Of a stretch of 14,719 bases of DNA, positions 1 to 7,715 are shown in pieces. The notes under the pieces are model-generated. The model ran no database searches. It saw nothing but the letters and a program-made list of their open reading frames with translations, and was not told where the DNA came from. The stretch's first letter is position 1, and every line of letters begins with the position of its first letter. The DNA is taken from NCBI GenBank assembly GCA_002690445.1, contig NZER01000298.1, positions 1 to 14,719 on the forward strand, in the 5' to 3' direction. Position numbers and translations under genes: made by a program. Source of the stretch: Candidatus Pacearchaeota archaeon (GTDB taxonomy: Archaea > Nanoarchaeota > Nanoarchaeia > Pacearchaeales > GW2011-AR1).

Positions 1-282
1 GATGAGTTCGATAGCCGTTTTTATGGCTCCTGTATCGGCATCAATCGTTCCAAGAAGAACCTCCATCGCAGCAAGGTCCACGTTCCCGGCGGTTATTAGT
101 GCTTCCAGTGTTTCGTCCACAACGTACAGAGCACCATCGGCATCGACCTGACCCAAAGTCATGTCGCCGTCAACCACGCCAGCAGATAGGTTAGCGAGTA
201 CATCGTTTCGGATAAAAAGTGCAGGTATGCCCTTATCAACGCCAGACCTGTGGGCGTCACCTGTTAGAATTTCTCTGGCCAT
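1..282 (-). CDS. Partial virion-associated protein (N-terminal 94 aa), runs off left edge
   Basis: An open frame starts at the ATG at 280-282 and reads without a stop to base 1, so the C-terminus lies outside the window. A strong AGGAGG lies 7 bases before the ATG, and the gap to the upstream adaptor-like gene is only 16 bases, so it belongs to the same leftward operon. The visible protein begins MAREILTGDAHRSG. From about residue 50 it carries short acidic/hydrophobic repeats of the kind LITAGNVDLAAMEVLLGTID followed by DTGAIKTAI. I recognise this style of repeat from phage virion proteins of unknown role (memory, not a search). Position after the adaptor gene suggests a tail, decoration or baseplate-associated protein. 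Function is unassigned. Confidence 0.8.
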   Translation of the reverse strand, partial: MAREILTGDAHRSGVDKGIPALFIRNDVLANLSAGVVDGDMTLGQVDADGALYVVDETLEALITAGNVDLAAMEVLLGTIDADTGAIKTAIELI

Positions 283-298
283 TGTTGGGCCTCCTTAG

Positions 299-940
299 TT
301 AGAATCCGGGTCTGCTACGCAAACCCGCTCGTTGGTAAATGCCTTTTCGGCTAATATTGGCTAGGTGATACTGATACATCGGGTTCAGCATGGCAGCGGT
401 CTCAGGATCACCTTTGTCGTTCATCCTCTGAATAGCAGTCCCGTAAGCAATCGCCGGGCCCCAACGATTGCTTACGGGATTCTGGGAACCGCTCAAGGCG
501 GTGGGTTTCTCTAATGCTGCAAACTTCAAGGTGTATGCAGCGTCGGCTTTAGGACGCACATAGATATTGGGCCCGTACCACAGGACATCGAGGGGTATCC
601 CCTCTGCCCGGCTATCGTCCTCGGGATAGAGAGAATAGAACCCCTCTTTGTCGAGCCAAAGCCTCACGGGAGCAACCACGTCACCGTCACCATCGTCCAG
701 CGTGACGGGCTTTTCCAGAGTCAGAACGGTATCGGCAACGCTGTACTCGCCACTTTCAGAAGCAGCAAGGACCTGCTCGTACCAATCCCACAACTCCGGC
801 AGACGGGTCTCGAACGGGAAGATATTCTGGTAGAAATGATTCATCTCTATCAGGATATTGGCGTCTGACCACTGACTGGCAGACTGCTCACCCGTAAGGT
901 CCCGTATCTTCGACGTGATTGTCGTAGATGTCCAAGCCAT
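299..940 (-). CDS. Head-tail adaptor-like protein (P22 gp4 / SU10-adaptor type)
   Basis: The product is 213 aa, with its ATG preceded by TAGGAG at 6 bases. The N-terminus (TITSKIRDLTGE, then WSDANILIEMNHF) has the form of short-tailed-phage adaptor proteins: a helix, a conserved LTG turn, then 'sdadil..iN'. These proteins form the ring under the portal and connect it to the tail. The central part is beta-rich (DVLWYGPNIYVRPKAD). The C-terminus is helical (AIAYGTAIQRMNDKGDPETA) and ends in a basic tail, as expected for a segment that contacts the portal. Its place downstream of portal, scaffold and capsid in one operon supports the role. Assignment to the SU10-type adaptor family is by recall; a generic virion protein is the alternative. 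Confidence 0.6.
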   Translation of the reverse strand: MAWTSTTITSKIRDLTGEQSASQWSDANILIEMNHFYQNIFPFETRLPELWDWYEQVLAASESGEYSVADTVLTLEKPVTLDDGDGDVVAPVRLWLDKEGFYSLYPEDDSRAEGIPLDVLWYGPNIYVRPKADAAYTLKFAALEKPTALSGSQNPVSNRWGPAIAYGTAIQRMNDKGDPETAAMLNPMYQYHLANISRKGIYQRAGLRSRPGF

Positions 941-955
941 GTCTAGCTCCTACGG

Positions 956-2104
956 TTACGGGCTGTCTTGAGTATAGACCGCACCGAAATCAAGATAGGT
1001 TACCATTACCGCATAGCGGCCAGCCGTTAGCGTATTCCAGTTGGCTGAAGGGGTAGCGTTGACCCAGATGTTCCGGGCCGCATTGGTTACTCCGATAAGC
1101 GGAGCACTAGCCGCAGCACCGCCAAAAACTTCATTGAGGGCATCAACGGCTACCGCAGCTAAAACATCTCCAGCACCAGTGGTAACTCCAATATCTACGG
1201 ACATTGTTCCACCAACTACAGCCTCGAAACAACGAATCTGCACGGCTACGATCTCAGCATAAGCTGGAACAAGAGCCCCCAAATCTATAGGTTGCTCCGT
1301 CTGGTTTGCGGCATCATCGTCAAACTGAAAATCATCAGCGGAAGCGTCATCGTCAAACGAGATCGTTTTGATAACGGTCTTATAAGCGTAGTGGACATCA
1401 GTTGACGCTATGATGGTGGGCATGGTAGCCACGGCACTATCAGACATGACTACGTCAACACTCACCAAGTTTATTTGATCTGCGGTGAACTCAAAATAAT
1501 CACCCGCCGTTTCCGCATACCACTTGGTCGGAATGTCTGTGCCGTCAGCCCCAAGCTCAATCGTGCCCGTATCGGCCACCACCTGTTCTATCTGGAGAAC
1601 ATTAGAACTGTTGGAACTGATCTTGAGATCACCGTCAGATGAGGCACCCGTACCAAACCTCAACTCCATGTCGTCAGTGAGGTTGATAAAATCGCCGTCG
1701 TAGTCGGTCCTGAGTTGCCCTGCCGTCTCAAAGTAGTAGGTGATGTCGAACCCGGCAGCCACCGCTCCAATGGCCCACGGAGTATCGGCAGCGGCAGCGA
1801 ACATCTCGAAATTGGTGGCGTCGAAGGCGAAATAGACGTCCGGTGCTGTAGCGGTGTTACCAAAGCCCAACTCGGTGTTGTCTTCAAAGTGAAGGGTGTT
1901 GACACTGGTATCCCACATAAGGTCATAACCTGAGTTGCCTCTCCAGAGGTGGTCGCCGTAACGCCAGTCAGGGCTAGACAAAAAGCGGTGTAGCTGCCCT
2001 TGGGCAACTCGTGTCGTTAGTCTCTCGGGCTCAGCTTGGGCAGTAGCAACAAGCCCCACCAGCACGAAGTCCAAGAGACTGTACCTAAGTAGTGTTTTCC
2101 ACAT
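956..2104 (-). CDS. Beta-rich virion/fibre-like protein with N-terminal signal peptide
   Basis: The product is 382 aa. I place the start at the ATG at 2104 rather than the longer frame at 2173, because AGGAG lies 7 bases upstream and the extension would be read inside the preceding gene. Residues 1-24 look like a Sec signal peptide: Lys3 and Arg7, a hydrophobic core (LLDFVLVGLVA), and cleavage after TAQA. The body has repeated short beta units (ELGFGNTATAPDV, MELRFGTGASSDGDLKISS) typical of phage fibre or decoration proteins. An Asp-rich linker (SFDDDASADDFQFDDD) leads to a C-terminal beta-sandwich (LGALVPAYAEIVAVQI to AGRYAVMVTYL) that resembles C-terminal domains of many phage structural proteins. 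It overlaps the upstream gene by 20 bases. The exact role (fibre, decoration or surface-displayed) is unknown. Confidence 0.75.
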   Translation of the reverse strand: MWKTLLRYSLLDFVLVGLVATAQAEPERLTTRVAQGQLHRFLSSPDWRYGDHLWRGNSGYDLMWDTSVNTLHFEDNTELGFGNTATAPDVYFAFDATNFEMFAAAADTPWAIGAVAAGFDITYYFETAGQLRTDYDGDFINLTDDMELRFGTGASSDGDLKISSNSSNVLQIEQVVADTGTIELGADGTDIPTKWYAETAGDYFEFTADQINLVSVDVVMSDSAVATMPTIIASTDVHYAYKTVIKTISFDDDASADDFQFDDDAANQTEQPIDLGALVPAYAEIVAVQIRCFEAVVGGTMSVDIGVTTGAGDVLAAVAVDALNEVFGGAAASAPLIGVTNAARNIWVNATPSANWNTLTAGRYAVMVTYLDFGAVYTQDSP

Positions 2105-2486
2105 TAGATTTCTCCTGTGTGTTAGGTTCCGTCCCGGTGGCCATAGGCGCGGTTTCCGGAACATCTTCAACATCGTTCAAAATAAACCTTGGGTTGGCCC
2201 CGACTTTCATGGTATCAGCACCTGAACCGTCAGGACGCTGCACCTGCTTGTAGATTGGAAGAGCGAGTGATCGGAGTCTCTTGATTACACACAGAGGCAG
2301 TTCGTACTGGCCTCCGGGGATCAAGTGAAACTTCTCACCTCCATAGTTGAAATGGATGTCTTCCTTCGGTCCCTCGGCGTTGTAGAAGATGACCCACTTG
2401 CGGGGATCGTTCTTGACCGACACCTCTTCGGGTGAGGGGACTCGTGCTTTTCTTACTGGTGCAGTGTTTTCCTTTTTCTTAGCCAT
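2085..2486 (-). CDS. Small hypothetical protein of the head module
   Basis: The product is 133 aa, beginning MAKKKENTAPVRK. The ATG is preceded by GAAAGGA, the ribosome-binding module used throughout this phage. The basic N-terminus (KKK, RKAR) is followed by a compact core of about 70 residues (WVIFYNAEG, then FHLIPGGQYELPLCVIKRLRSL) that may be a small beta-barrel or beta-sandwich. The acidic, Thr/Glu/Asn-rich tail looks disordered. It lies between the decoration-like protein and the signal-peptide structural protein, so a minor head component is the natural guess. No recognised domain; function unknown. Confidence 0.75.
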   Translation of the reverse strand: MAKKKENTAPVRKARVPSPEEVSVKNDPRKWVIFYNAEGPKEDIHFNYGGEKFHLIPGGQYELPLCVIKRLRSLALPIYKQVQRPDGSGADTMKVGANPRFILNDVEDVPETAPMATGTEPNTQEKSNVENTT

Positions 2487-2518
2487 GTTACAATCCTTTC
2501 ATATCCGAGGTTAGCGAA

Positions 2519-2542
2519 GGGGGTGACCCAATTGCCACCCCC
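2519..2542 (-). other. Intergenic stem-loop
   Basis: A perfect 7-bp inverted repeat (GGGGGTG / CACCCCC) with a 10-base loop fills the 70-base gap between two head genes. No T-run follows in the direction of transcription, so it is not a standard intrinsic terminator. It sits just before the GAAAGG ribosome-binding module of the next gene, as do other stem-loops in this window. Confidence 0.65.
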
Positions 2543-2556
2543 ACGAGGTAAGGGGT

Positions 2557-3213
2557 TTAGACGGTAAACGCAGCAGCATCGCCGTGATCGACGTTCTGGT
2601 CGGCCTTGACAGCGATGTAGAAAGATTCAATGCTGTCTTCGGTCATCGCAGCAGCAAGACTTACGCCTTTGAACCCGCCCATAAAGGTGTCTTCCCGGCG
2701 ACAGATCCAAATCATATCATTATCTGCTACGGATTCACCCGGCGTAGTTGGCCACGTTGGTGCAGCGCTGTCGCTGGTCCCCGAGTTTGTACACTCGTAA
2801 ACTAAACCATTAGTCTCCGCTACCCCGGCTGTGCTGGCAGCACGGACCACATCGCCGACAGCAGTGGTGCTGCGGGCATTGGAGTAAGCTGTGCTGATGG
2901 CATAATTAGCTGGATCGGACACACCAACGTACTTATTCCGGGTGCCGTCCGGGTGAGGAATCCTCACATAGACGCCAGAGGAATCGTAAGCAGAAATACC
3001 TGCTGTGGCGACATTATCGGTGGTGACACCTTCGTCACTGTTCCAGCCTTCTGCGATGTCGGCTTGACCAGCTTCGCCCATCAACCGGAACCACTCGTGT
3101 ATGATCACGTCATTGTTGCCACTAGCCACTATCAACCGGAACCAATCAGGGACAAACCCGATGTCAAGATTGATTGCAGCAGCGGTGCCTACAAAGTTTC
3201 CTGTCTTTATCAT
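2557..3213 (-). CDS. Head decoration-like protein with Trp-containing beta insert
   Basis: The product is 218 aa. I choose the ATG at 3213 because GAAAGG lies 7 bases upstream; a longer reading from 3228 would need a TTG and would start within that ribosome-binding site. The N-terminal part (IKTGNFVGTAAAINLDIGFVP, W24, then W41) and the C-terminal part (SFYIAVKADQNVD) appear to form one beta domain. Residues about 115-172 hold a small module with the pattern GLVYECTNSGTS, APTWPTTPGE, MIWICR (W154, W169). That pattern recurs in many phage virion and tail proteins and resembles small carbohydrate-binding folds. It is the first gene after the capsid gene, where decoration proteins commonly lie. 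The role is inferred from position and sequence style. Confidence 0.7.
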   Translation of the reverse strand: MIKTGNFVGTAAAINLDIGFVPDWFRLIVASGNNDVIIHEWFRLMGEAGQADIAEGWNSDEGVTTDNVATAGISAYDSSGVYVRIPHPDGTRNKYVGVSDPANYAISTAYSNARSTTAVGDVVRAASTAGVAETNGLVYECTNSGTSDSAAPTWPTTPGESVADNDMIWICRREDTFMGGFKGVSLAAAMTEDSIESFYIAVKADQNVDHGDAAAFTV

Positions 3214-3239
3214 TAGAGTACCTTTCAAAAGAATGTTTA

Positions 3240-3264
3240 GTGGTCTTTTCTAGTCCGAGACCAC
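3240..3264 (-). other. Intergenic stem-loop after the capsid gene
   Basis: A perfect 7-bp inverted repeat (GTGGTCT / AGACCAC) with an 11-base loop lies in the 72-base gap between the major capsid gene and the decoration-like gene. No clear T-tract follows directly on the transcribed strand. It may limit read-through from, or protect, the capsid mRNA, but that is inference. Confidence 0.6.
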
Positions 3265-3285
3265 GGCGGTAAACAAAACTTCAAC

Positions 3286-4212
3286 TTATGCGTTCGTGCA
3301 GACCAACGCAGATAGGAACGACTCGTTCAGAATCTTGGTGATGTACCACGCCTTCCAACCCGAGGTTGCCCTCTGGTGGAGAGGATCAGCAGTACCAGCA
3401 GATCCAAAGCCTTCACGATAGTTCTTGGCGTTTCCACCGAGATTGATCGTGCCGTAAGCGTCCTTACCGAGGATCATGGTTGAGTAGTTGGTCGGGCCCG
3501 GCTGTGCCAGCGTAGACACCAGCCACCGGACGTTACCAGTTGAACCCCATTCGGCCTCAAGAACGCCAGTTTGCTGGGCGTAGTCGCTCTTATGCACGAA
3601 ACCGGAAACCAGTTCCAGATCGTTGATCAGATCCGTGTGGGCGATGGCCCAGAAGGACTCACGAACCGAAGAGGTCCCGATGCCAGTGCTTGCGTTGATC
3701 TGAGGAACGAGCATCGAGGTGTCGTTACCCAGCAGGACCTGCACTCGGGCGTCGATGTCCAGCTTGTTGAGCAGGGTTGCTGTGGGCGATCCGTTGGAGC
3801 AAGTGGCCGTTTGGGCACAAGCCAGCATGACGTCTCGGGTCAACTCGTCCATGGTGCGGTACATCTGGTCGGACAATTCCTCGGCAGCTACTGTCAGGAC
3901 CGGGTCCTCGACCGTGAGATCCACCACATCGGTAATATGGACAAAGTCTCCATATTGGTCCACCGTGGCCAGTAGGTCCGTCTTGGAGAGTCTCGACCCG
4001 TTGGGCGTTACACCCTCAGTGATCGGGGTTGTTGCTGTACTCAGTTGGGCGTACCTGCGGAACTTGATCGTGGTGCTAGAGCCAGCGGGGAGGTTGCGAG
4101 TCTGTGCAAACAGTGCATGGACCCTCTTACTCCGGGCGGTCTGAAGCAGGGTGCGGTCGTAGTAGACCTCGATCCCTGAGTCCACCTGAGTGGTCGTTGT
4201 TAGGTTAGCCAT
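3286..4212 (-). CDS. Major capsid protein, N4-gp56 family
   Basis: The product is 308 aa, a usual length for this HK97-fold family. Diagnostic stretches are FRRYAQL near residues 51-57, TPITEGVTP at 62-70, LSKTDL just after, and YGDFVHITD at 87-95 followed by VVDLTVEDPVL. These match the conserved N-terminal half of N4-gp56-type capsid proteins (TIGR04387, by recall). The remainder includes a helical spine (LTRDVMLACAQ) and the C-terminal GWKAWY..KILNESF segment. The protein forms the icosahedral shell and interacts with the scaffold encoded immediately upstream. Its ribosome-binding GAAAGG overlaps the scaffold stop codon, which suggests coupled, high-level translation. I see no separate head-protease gene in the window. 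Confidence 0.92.
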   Translation of the reverse strand: MANLTTTTQVDSGIEVYYDRTLLQTARSKRVHALFAQTRNLPAGSSTTIKFRRYAQLSTATTPITEGVTPNGSRLSKTDLLATVDQYGDFVHITDVVDLTVEDPVLTVAAEELSDQMYRTMDELTRDVMLACAQTATCSNGSPTATLLNKLDIDARVQVLLGNDTSMLVPQINASTGIGTSSVRESFWAIAHTDLINDLELVSGFVHKSDYAQQTGVLEAEWGSTGNVRWLVSTLAQPGPTNYSTMILGKDAYGTINLGGNAKNYREGFGSAGTADPLHQRATSGWKAWYITKILNESFLSALVCTNA

Positions 4213-4229
4213 AGCTAATTACTTCCTTT

Positions 4230-5057
4230 CTATCTTTCTGCCACACTACGCCGATGGGCAGCAAATTCTTCATCGCTCATGTTGGCGTACCGATGTGCCC
4301 TGCTGTACCCTGCCCCACTTCCAGCGTTTGCCGGAGAAACTGGTGTTCGAGCAGCGTTGAACGCTGACACCGCAGACGGATGTACTTGCTGGCCGGGTAT
4401 CGGCTGTGCCACGGGAGTTTGCTGAGGGATCTGCTGACCCCCAAGCTGCCGGGACATATTCTGATACATGGCAGCGTAGTTGTACGCCGTCTGCATGGGG
4501 TTCGGGGAGTTGGCAATATCTTGAGCGATTGCTGGGTTCGATGCTAATACTTTCTGCATGGGCTCCGCTAAATTCTGCGGTGAGCCCACGAGATTGACAT
4601 AGTCCGGGTGAGAAGTATGAAAGGCTTGTTGCCTCTCCAAAGCTGCTTGCCGTTGATTCATGGCAACAAACAACTCTTTCACTTGTTTACCCTCGACCAT
4701 GTCGTCGTCCTCCATTGTGGACAACATCTCCTGCACCGGGTCCATCTGGGGCACCTGCTGCTGTTGAGGCGGTGGAGCGTCAGGGCCTCCCCGAGCTTGA
4801 CCCAACTGAGCTTGGTATAGCTGTAGCTGGCGGTCTCGCTCGGCGATTTGCTGTGCCATCATCGCCTTCTCAGCATTGACCTGCGAGAAACGCTCGTAAG
4901 GCACGGGCCCTTGATCGTTTGCCGGAGGTGGTGCCGAAGGATCGTATGACCCTCTGTCAGAAATTGGTTCCTGAGCAGGAGGATTCTGCGATGCTACGTC
5001 AACTTGATCCCCGGCGACGGGATCTGTTACGCCCGGATTGCTTCCTTGAGGTTCCAT
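4230..5057 (-). CDS. Scaffolding protein (capsid assembly)
   Basis: The product is 275 aa, very rich in Gln, Pro and Ala, with the features of phage scaffolds. It has a disordered acidic N-terminus, then VPYERFSQVNAEK (residues 52-64), a motif form common at the start of the scaffold coiled coil. A helical stretch runs to about residue 88 (ERDRQLQLYQAQL). A Pro/Gln linker and low-complexity middle follow. The short C-terminal helix (RYANMSDEEFAAHRRSVAER) is basic, as expected for a capsid-binding segment. The position between portal and major capsid genes is the classic scaffold slot. It directs assembly of the prohead and is normally lost before or during packaging. The exact family is not assigned, but the role is well supported. 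Confidence 0.8.
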   Translation of the reverse strand: MEPQGSNPGVTDPVAGDQVDVASQNPPAQEPISDRGSYDPSAPPPANDQGPVPYERFSQVNAEKAMMAQQIAERDRQLQLYQAQLGQARGGPDAPPPQQQQVPQMDPVQEMLSTMEDDDMVEGKQVKELFVAMNQRQAALERQQAFHTSHPDYVNLVGSPQNLAEPMQKVLASNPAIAQDIANSPNPMQTAYNYAAMYQNMSRQLGGQQIPQQTPVAQPIPGQQVHPSAVSAFNAARTPVSPANAGSGAGYSRAHRYANMSDEEFAAHRRSVAER

Positions 5058-5081
5058 AATACACTTCCTTTTCTTGGCACT

Positions 5082-5100
5082 TTGGTCCGGCGACGACCAA
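5082..5100 (-). other. Intergenic stem-loop before the scaffold gene
   Basis: A 6-bp perfect inverted repeat (TTGGTC / GACCAA) with a 7-base loop lies in the 81-base gap between the 143-aa gene and the scaffold gene. An alternative, partly overlapping fold joins AACCCGG at 5099-5105 with CCGGTT at 5114-5119, with one bulged C. Two mutually exclusive folds are therefore possible. No T-tract follows. Confidence 0.5.
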
Positions 5101-5138
5101 CCCGGTGGTGAGCCCGGTTACACCAACGCCCGTGTGCC

Positions 5139-5570
5139 CTAGTTGACAGACTCAGCCCATACGATTGGGCTGTTATATCGTGCTACCGAGTCTGCGACAG
5201 TCTCCACATGATCACCATCGAACTCGACGTCCGGTGCTGCTGGAGTATCTACTGGCAGACAGTGGTGGTATTCAATTTGACCTTTCTTGCGATTGACGTA
5301 GACACCCATCGTCCCTACCCAAGCGTGTGGGACCTTGGGAGTAACCATCAACTTGGTCCTGATCACATTGAGCCCGGTGCGGAGTGACTCAGACTTGTCG
5401 TGATAGGCCCGGATGATGATGTAATACTCGTCCCATCGCTTCTCGGTGTTGACAATCTCGTCTATTCGACGCTGACATCGCTTACCCATGCCTCGACGCA
5501 TCTCCCCTATCTGGATCATTCCATGACTGGGCTTGCTGATTATCGACGTGCGGTTCTTGCGATGACTCAT
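5139..5570 (-). CDS. Hypothetical protein between portal and scaffold
   Basis: The product is 143 aa, beginning MSHRKNRTSIISKPSHGM. The ATG overlaps the portal stop codon as ATGA. A strong AAGGAG 7 bases upstream lies inside the last codons of the portal gene, so translation is probably coupled to portal synthesis. The N-terminal 40 residues are strongly basic (MRRGMGKRCQRRIDE). The middle holds alternating beta and helix segments (EYYIIIRAYHDKSE, then LMVTPKVPHAWVGTMGVYVNRK). The C-terminus is acidic. No domain is recognised. Position suggests a head-assembly or portal-associated factor, but no function can be assigned. Confidence 0.75.
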   Translation of the reverse strand: MSHRKNRTSIISKPSHGMIQIGEMRRGMGKRCQRRIDEIVNTEKRWDEYYIIIRAYHDKSESLRTGLNVIRTKLMVTPKVPHAWVGTMGVYVNRKKGQIEYHHCLPVDTPAAPDVEFDGDHVETVADSVARYNSPIVWAESVN

Positions 5571-7558
5571 ACCTGTGCTCCTTGCTGAGGTTGAGGTGCT
5601 TGGGGACGCCGTTGCTGAGGCTGCTGTGCCCCTTGCTGCGGTGTCTGTTTAGGCTGAGGCTTTTCCGGGGGCGGTTCTGCCATCTGAGCAGCTTGAAGCA
5701 TCAACTGAGCTTTAGCTAGGTCCCCATCTTGGACCATCTTCATAATCTCAGCAGCAGTCTTGGCCCGATCATACGCAGCAGAGGTCCTGTTCTCGGTAGC
5801 TTGAGCCAGACTCTCCTCGGCCTTGGCTATATCCTTGACGATCTGGGCCTGTTGCCACTGGTTGAGCACTGCTTGCTGTTCCTGTTGCTTCTGAGCAGCC
5901 TCGGCTTGAGATTTCTCCTGCTCCCCGACCTGCTTGAGCAACTCGTCCTTCATCTGGATCGGGGCAGCGTCCAGTATGGCCTTGACCGGGATCGGGGAAC
6001 CCTGCTGTGACTGAGTCATCTGGTACATCTGCTTGATCTCTTCGTAGTACATCTGTCTCTGGCTATCGGTGAGCAGCCCTTCTTGGACTACCACGTCATA
6101 TTCAGCCAGATCCTCGAGGTAGAACTCGGGCAGTACGGGCTTGTTGATGATCCTCTTGACCTTCTCAGCGTCATACATCTGCTGAGCAGCCTTGATCAGG
6201 ACCTTCCCGAGCATACGCTTGGACTGGCGGTAGTTGTCCCACAAGTCTTGGAGCGTTGTCAGTGCAGCACCTTGCCTGAGCTTGGACAGTACGCCGGGGA
6301 TCTGCTTCTCTTCAGTCCCGAATAGCTCGTTGTTGATGCCGGGGATCTCAGTCATCAGGTTATCCAGCATCTCATTGAGAGCGAACAGGCCCTGCGGGAT
6401 GTCCGGAGGCGGGATCTTCTCGACGTCAGTCATCTGGGCAGTCTTCTTCATCCAAAGCTGCTTGTTCTGGCCCGTCTGGTAGAGACTCTCTTTGTCCACC
6501 AGCGAATCTTCCTTGGCCTTGTACCCGCTGGCGATCTGACCCTCGATGATGTCGATCATCTGACTGATCCTGCGGTTGTAGGAGGCTTGCGGATCTCGCA
6601 GTGACCGGACCACGCCTTGGAGCTTGAGCTTCTCGTCGTCAACCTCGGGGTGCCAGAACCCAATTAGGGGTACAAAGGGGTACATCCCCAGCCTCATGGG
6701 GTCCTCGGAGGACATGACGTACTCGCCACCAACGAGGATGTGGAGCTTGATCTTGTCTACCCAGCGATCTATTGCGTCAACCATGGGATTGTAGGCCATG
6801 TACTCTCTCAGGTCCTTAGCTGAGCCGGGCCACTCGATCTGCTCACCTGTCTGGAGGTTCAGTATCATCTTGACCTTGGTCGATCTCTTCTCCCAGAACT
6901 CGTCGTAGGTGATCAGCTTCTCGCCATGTTTGCGGAATCCCCACGGAATATACGGGTACTTGTTGTCAGTCCTAGCGTCCGGTAGTAGCTCAATAACCTT
7001 GTCTTTCGTTCCTCTCAAGAGCATTTTTACCTGCTCTTTCGGAAGTAACTCACGCCGGAGGATGAAATCGCAGTCGCTCAGGTCCCGCTTATTGATCGTT
7101 GGATCAAGCAGGATCTTGTTGTACGGCAGACGATTGAGGCAGAGGTTCTGATCGTTGTTCAGATAGACCTCGACCAAGTTCATTCCCGTGATCACCGGGC
7201 CCATCTCGTACGCATCTGACATGACGTTGTAGCCATTGCAGCGGGTCATCAACTGCATGATGATCCCAGACATCTGATCTGCGACCGGATCGTCCTCTTT
7301 GCCCACCGGAGATACCTTCATGCTCAGCCGGGTCTTGCGTTGATAGCCTGTCAGCAGCTTGACTGTACGCCGGACACGATTGAAGACGTAGTGGGCCCTG
7401 CCTTGAGCGGTCAGGTATGCCTTATCTTTTTCGTCCCACTGGTCCCCGAGGTAGCAGCGATAGTCCTTCTCTGCCTCCTCGAGCCAGTCACCCCAGCCAC
7501 TGGCAGCGATGTTGTACGCCTCGTCCCAGTCTTTGCGGATGTCAACGTCTTTAGCCAT
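5567..7558 (-). CDS. Portal protein, P22-like
   Basis: The product is 663 aa, close to the size of P22-type portals, beginning MAKDVDIRKDWDEAYNIAAS. GAGGGA lies 5 bases before the ATG, and the start overlaps the previous gene by 8 bases. Recognisable portal segments are YLGDQWDEKDKAYLTAQGR near residues 36-54, VFNRVRRTVKLLTGYQRKTR directly after, and the DPTINKRDLSDCDFI strand. Next come the clip/wing region (MYPFVPLIGFWHPEVDDE) and the helical RDPQASYNRRISQMIDIIE stretch. The last ~120 residues form a Gln/Ala-rich coiled coil ending in a Pro/Gln tail, resembling the extended C-terminal barrel or tail of P22-like portals. The portal ring occupies one capsid vertex, docks the terminase during packaging and binds the adaptor. 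Confidence 0.9.
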   Translation of the reverse strand: MAKDVDIRKDWDEAYNIAASGWGDWLEEAEKDYRCYLGDQWDEKDKAYLTAQGRAHYVFNRVRRTVKLLTGYQRKTRLSMKVSPVGKEDDPVADQMSGIIMQLMTRCNGYNVMSDAYEMGPVITGMNLVEVYLNNDQNLCLNRLPYNKILLDPTINKRDLSDCDFILRRELLPKEQVKMLLRGTKDKVIELLPDARTDNKYPYIPWGFRKHGEKLITYDEFWEKRSTKVKMILNLQTGEQIEWPGSAKDLREYMAYNPMVDAIDRWVDKIKLHILVGGEYVMSSEDPMRLGMYPFVPLIGFWHPEVDDEKLKLQGVVRSLRDPQASYNRRISQMIDIIEGQIASGYKAKEDSLVDKESLYQTGQNKQLWMKKTAQMTDVEKIPPPDIPQGLFALNEMLDNLMTEIPGINNELFGTEEKQIPGVLSKLRQGAALTTLQDLWDNYRQSKRMLGKVLIKAAQQMYDAEKVKRIINKPVLPEFYLEDLAEYDVVVQEGLLTDSQRQMYYEEIKQMYQMTQSQQGSPIPVKAILDAAPIQMKDELLKQVGEQEKSQAEAAQKQQEQQAVLNQWQQAQIVKDIAKAEESLAQATENRTSAAYDRAKTAAEIMKMVQDGDLAKAQLMLQAAQMAEPPPEKPQPKQTPQQGAQQPQQRRPQAPQPQQGAQV

Positions 7559-7715
7559 ATTGTTCCCTCAACTCACGGAGCCCTTTGATCAGGGCGTAAG
7601 TGCCACAGGTCTTCCGCTCGTAAGGCCACGGATTCGGCTTAGCGGTCTTCTTGAGCAGAGCTTCAACCTTATCCAGTGTTTCCCTCACCACCGTGGCCTC
7701 CTCTTGTTCAGTCAT
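7551..7715 (-). CDS. Small helical hypothetical protein upstream of portal
   Basis: The product is 54 aa, MTEQEEATVVRETLDKVEAL then LKKTAKPNPWPYERKTCGTY and a C-terminal LIKGLRELREQYG. I chose the ATG at 7715 because it overlaps the stop of the microprotein gene as ATGA, in line with neighbouring junctions. A longer frame to a GTG at 7814 would lie over two other genes. Two amphipathic helices around a Pro/Trp turn are likely. It overlaps the portal start by 8 bases. The alternative start would give 87 aa. Function unknown; the position suggests a packaging or portal accessory. Confidence 0.65.
   Translation of the reverse strand: MTEQEEATVVRETLDKVEALLKKTAKPNPWPYERKTCGTYALIKGLRELREQYG

Noticed and set aside
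1660..2007. A 115-codon minus-strand frame inside the signal-peptide structural gene
   Set aside because: It is a same-strand alternative frame with Thr/Ser/Pro-rich shadow composition, no ribosome site, and complete overlap with the better-supported gene.
3571..4144. Long plus-strand frames across the capsid gene
   Set aside because: They are antisense shadows of a confidently recognised major capsid gene, without ribosome sites or sensible composition.
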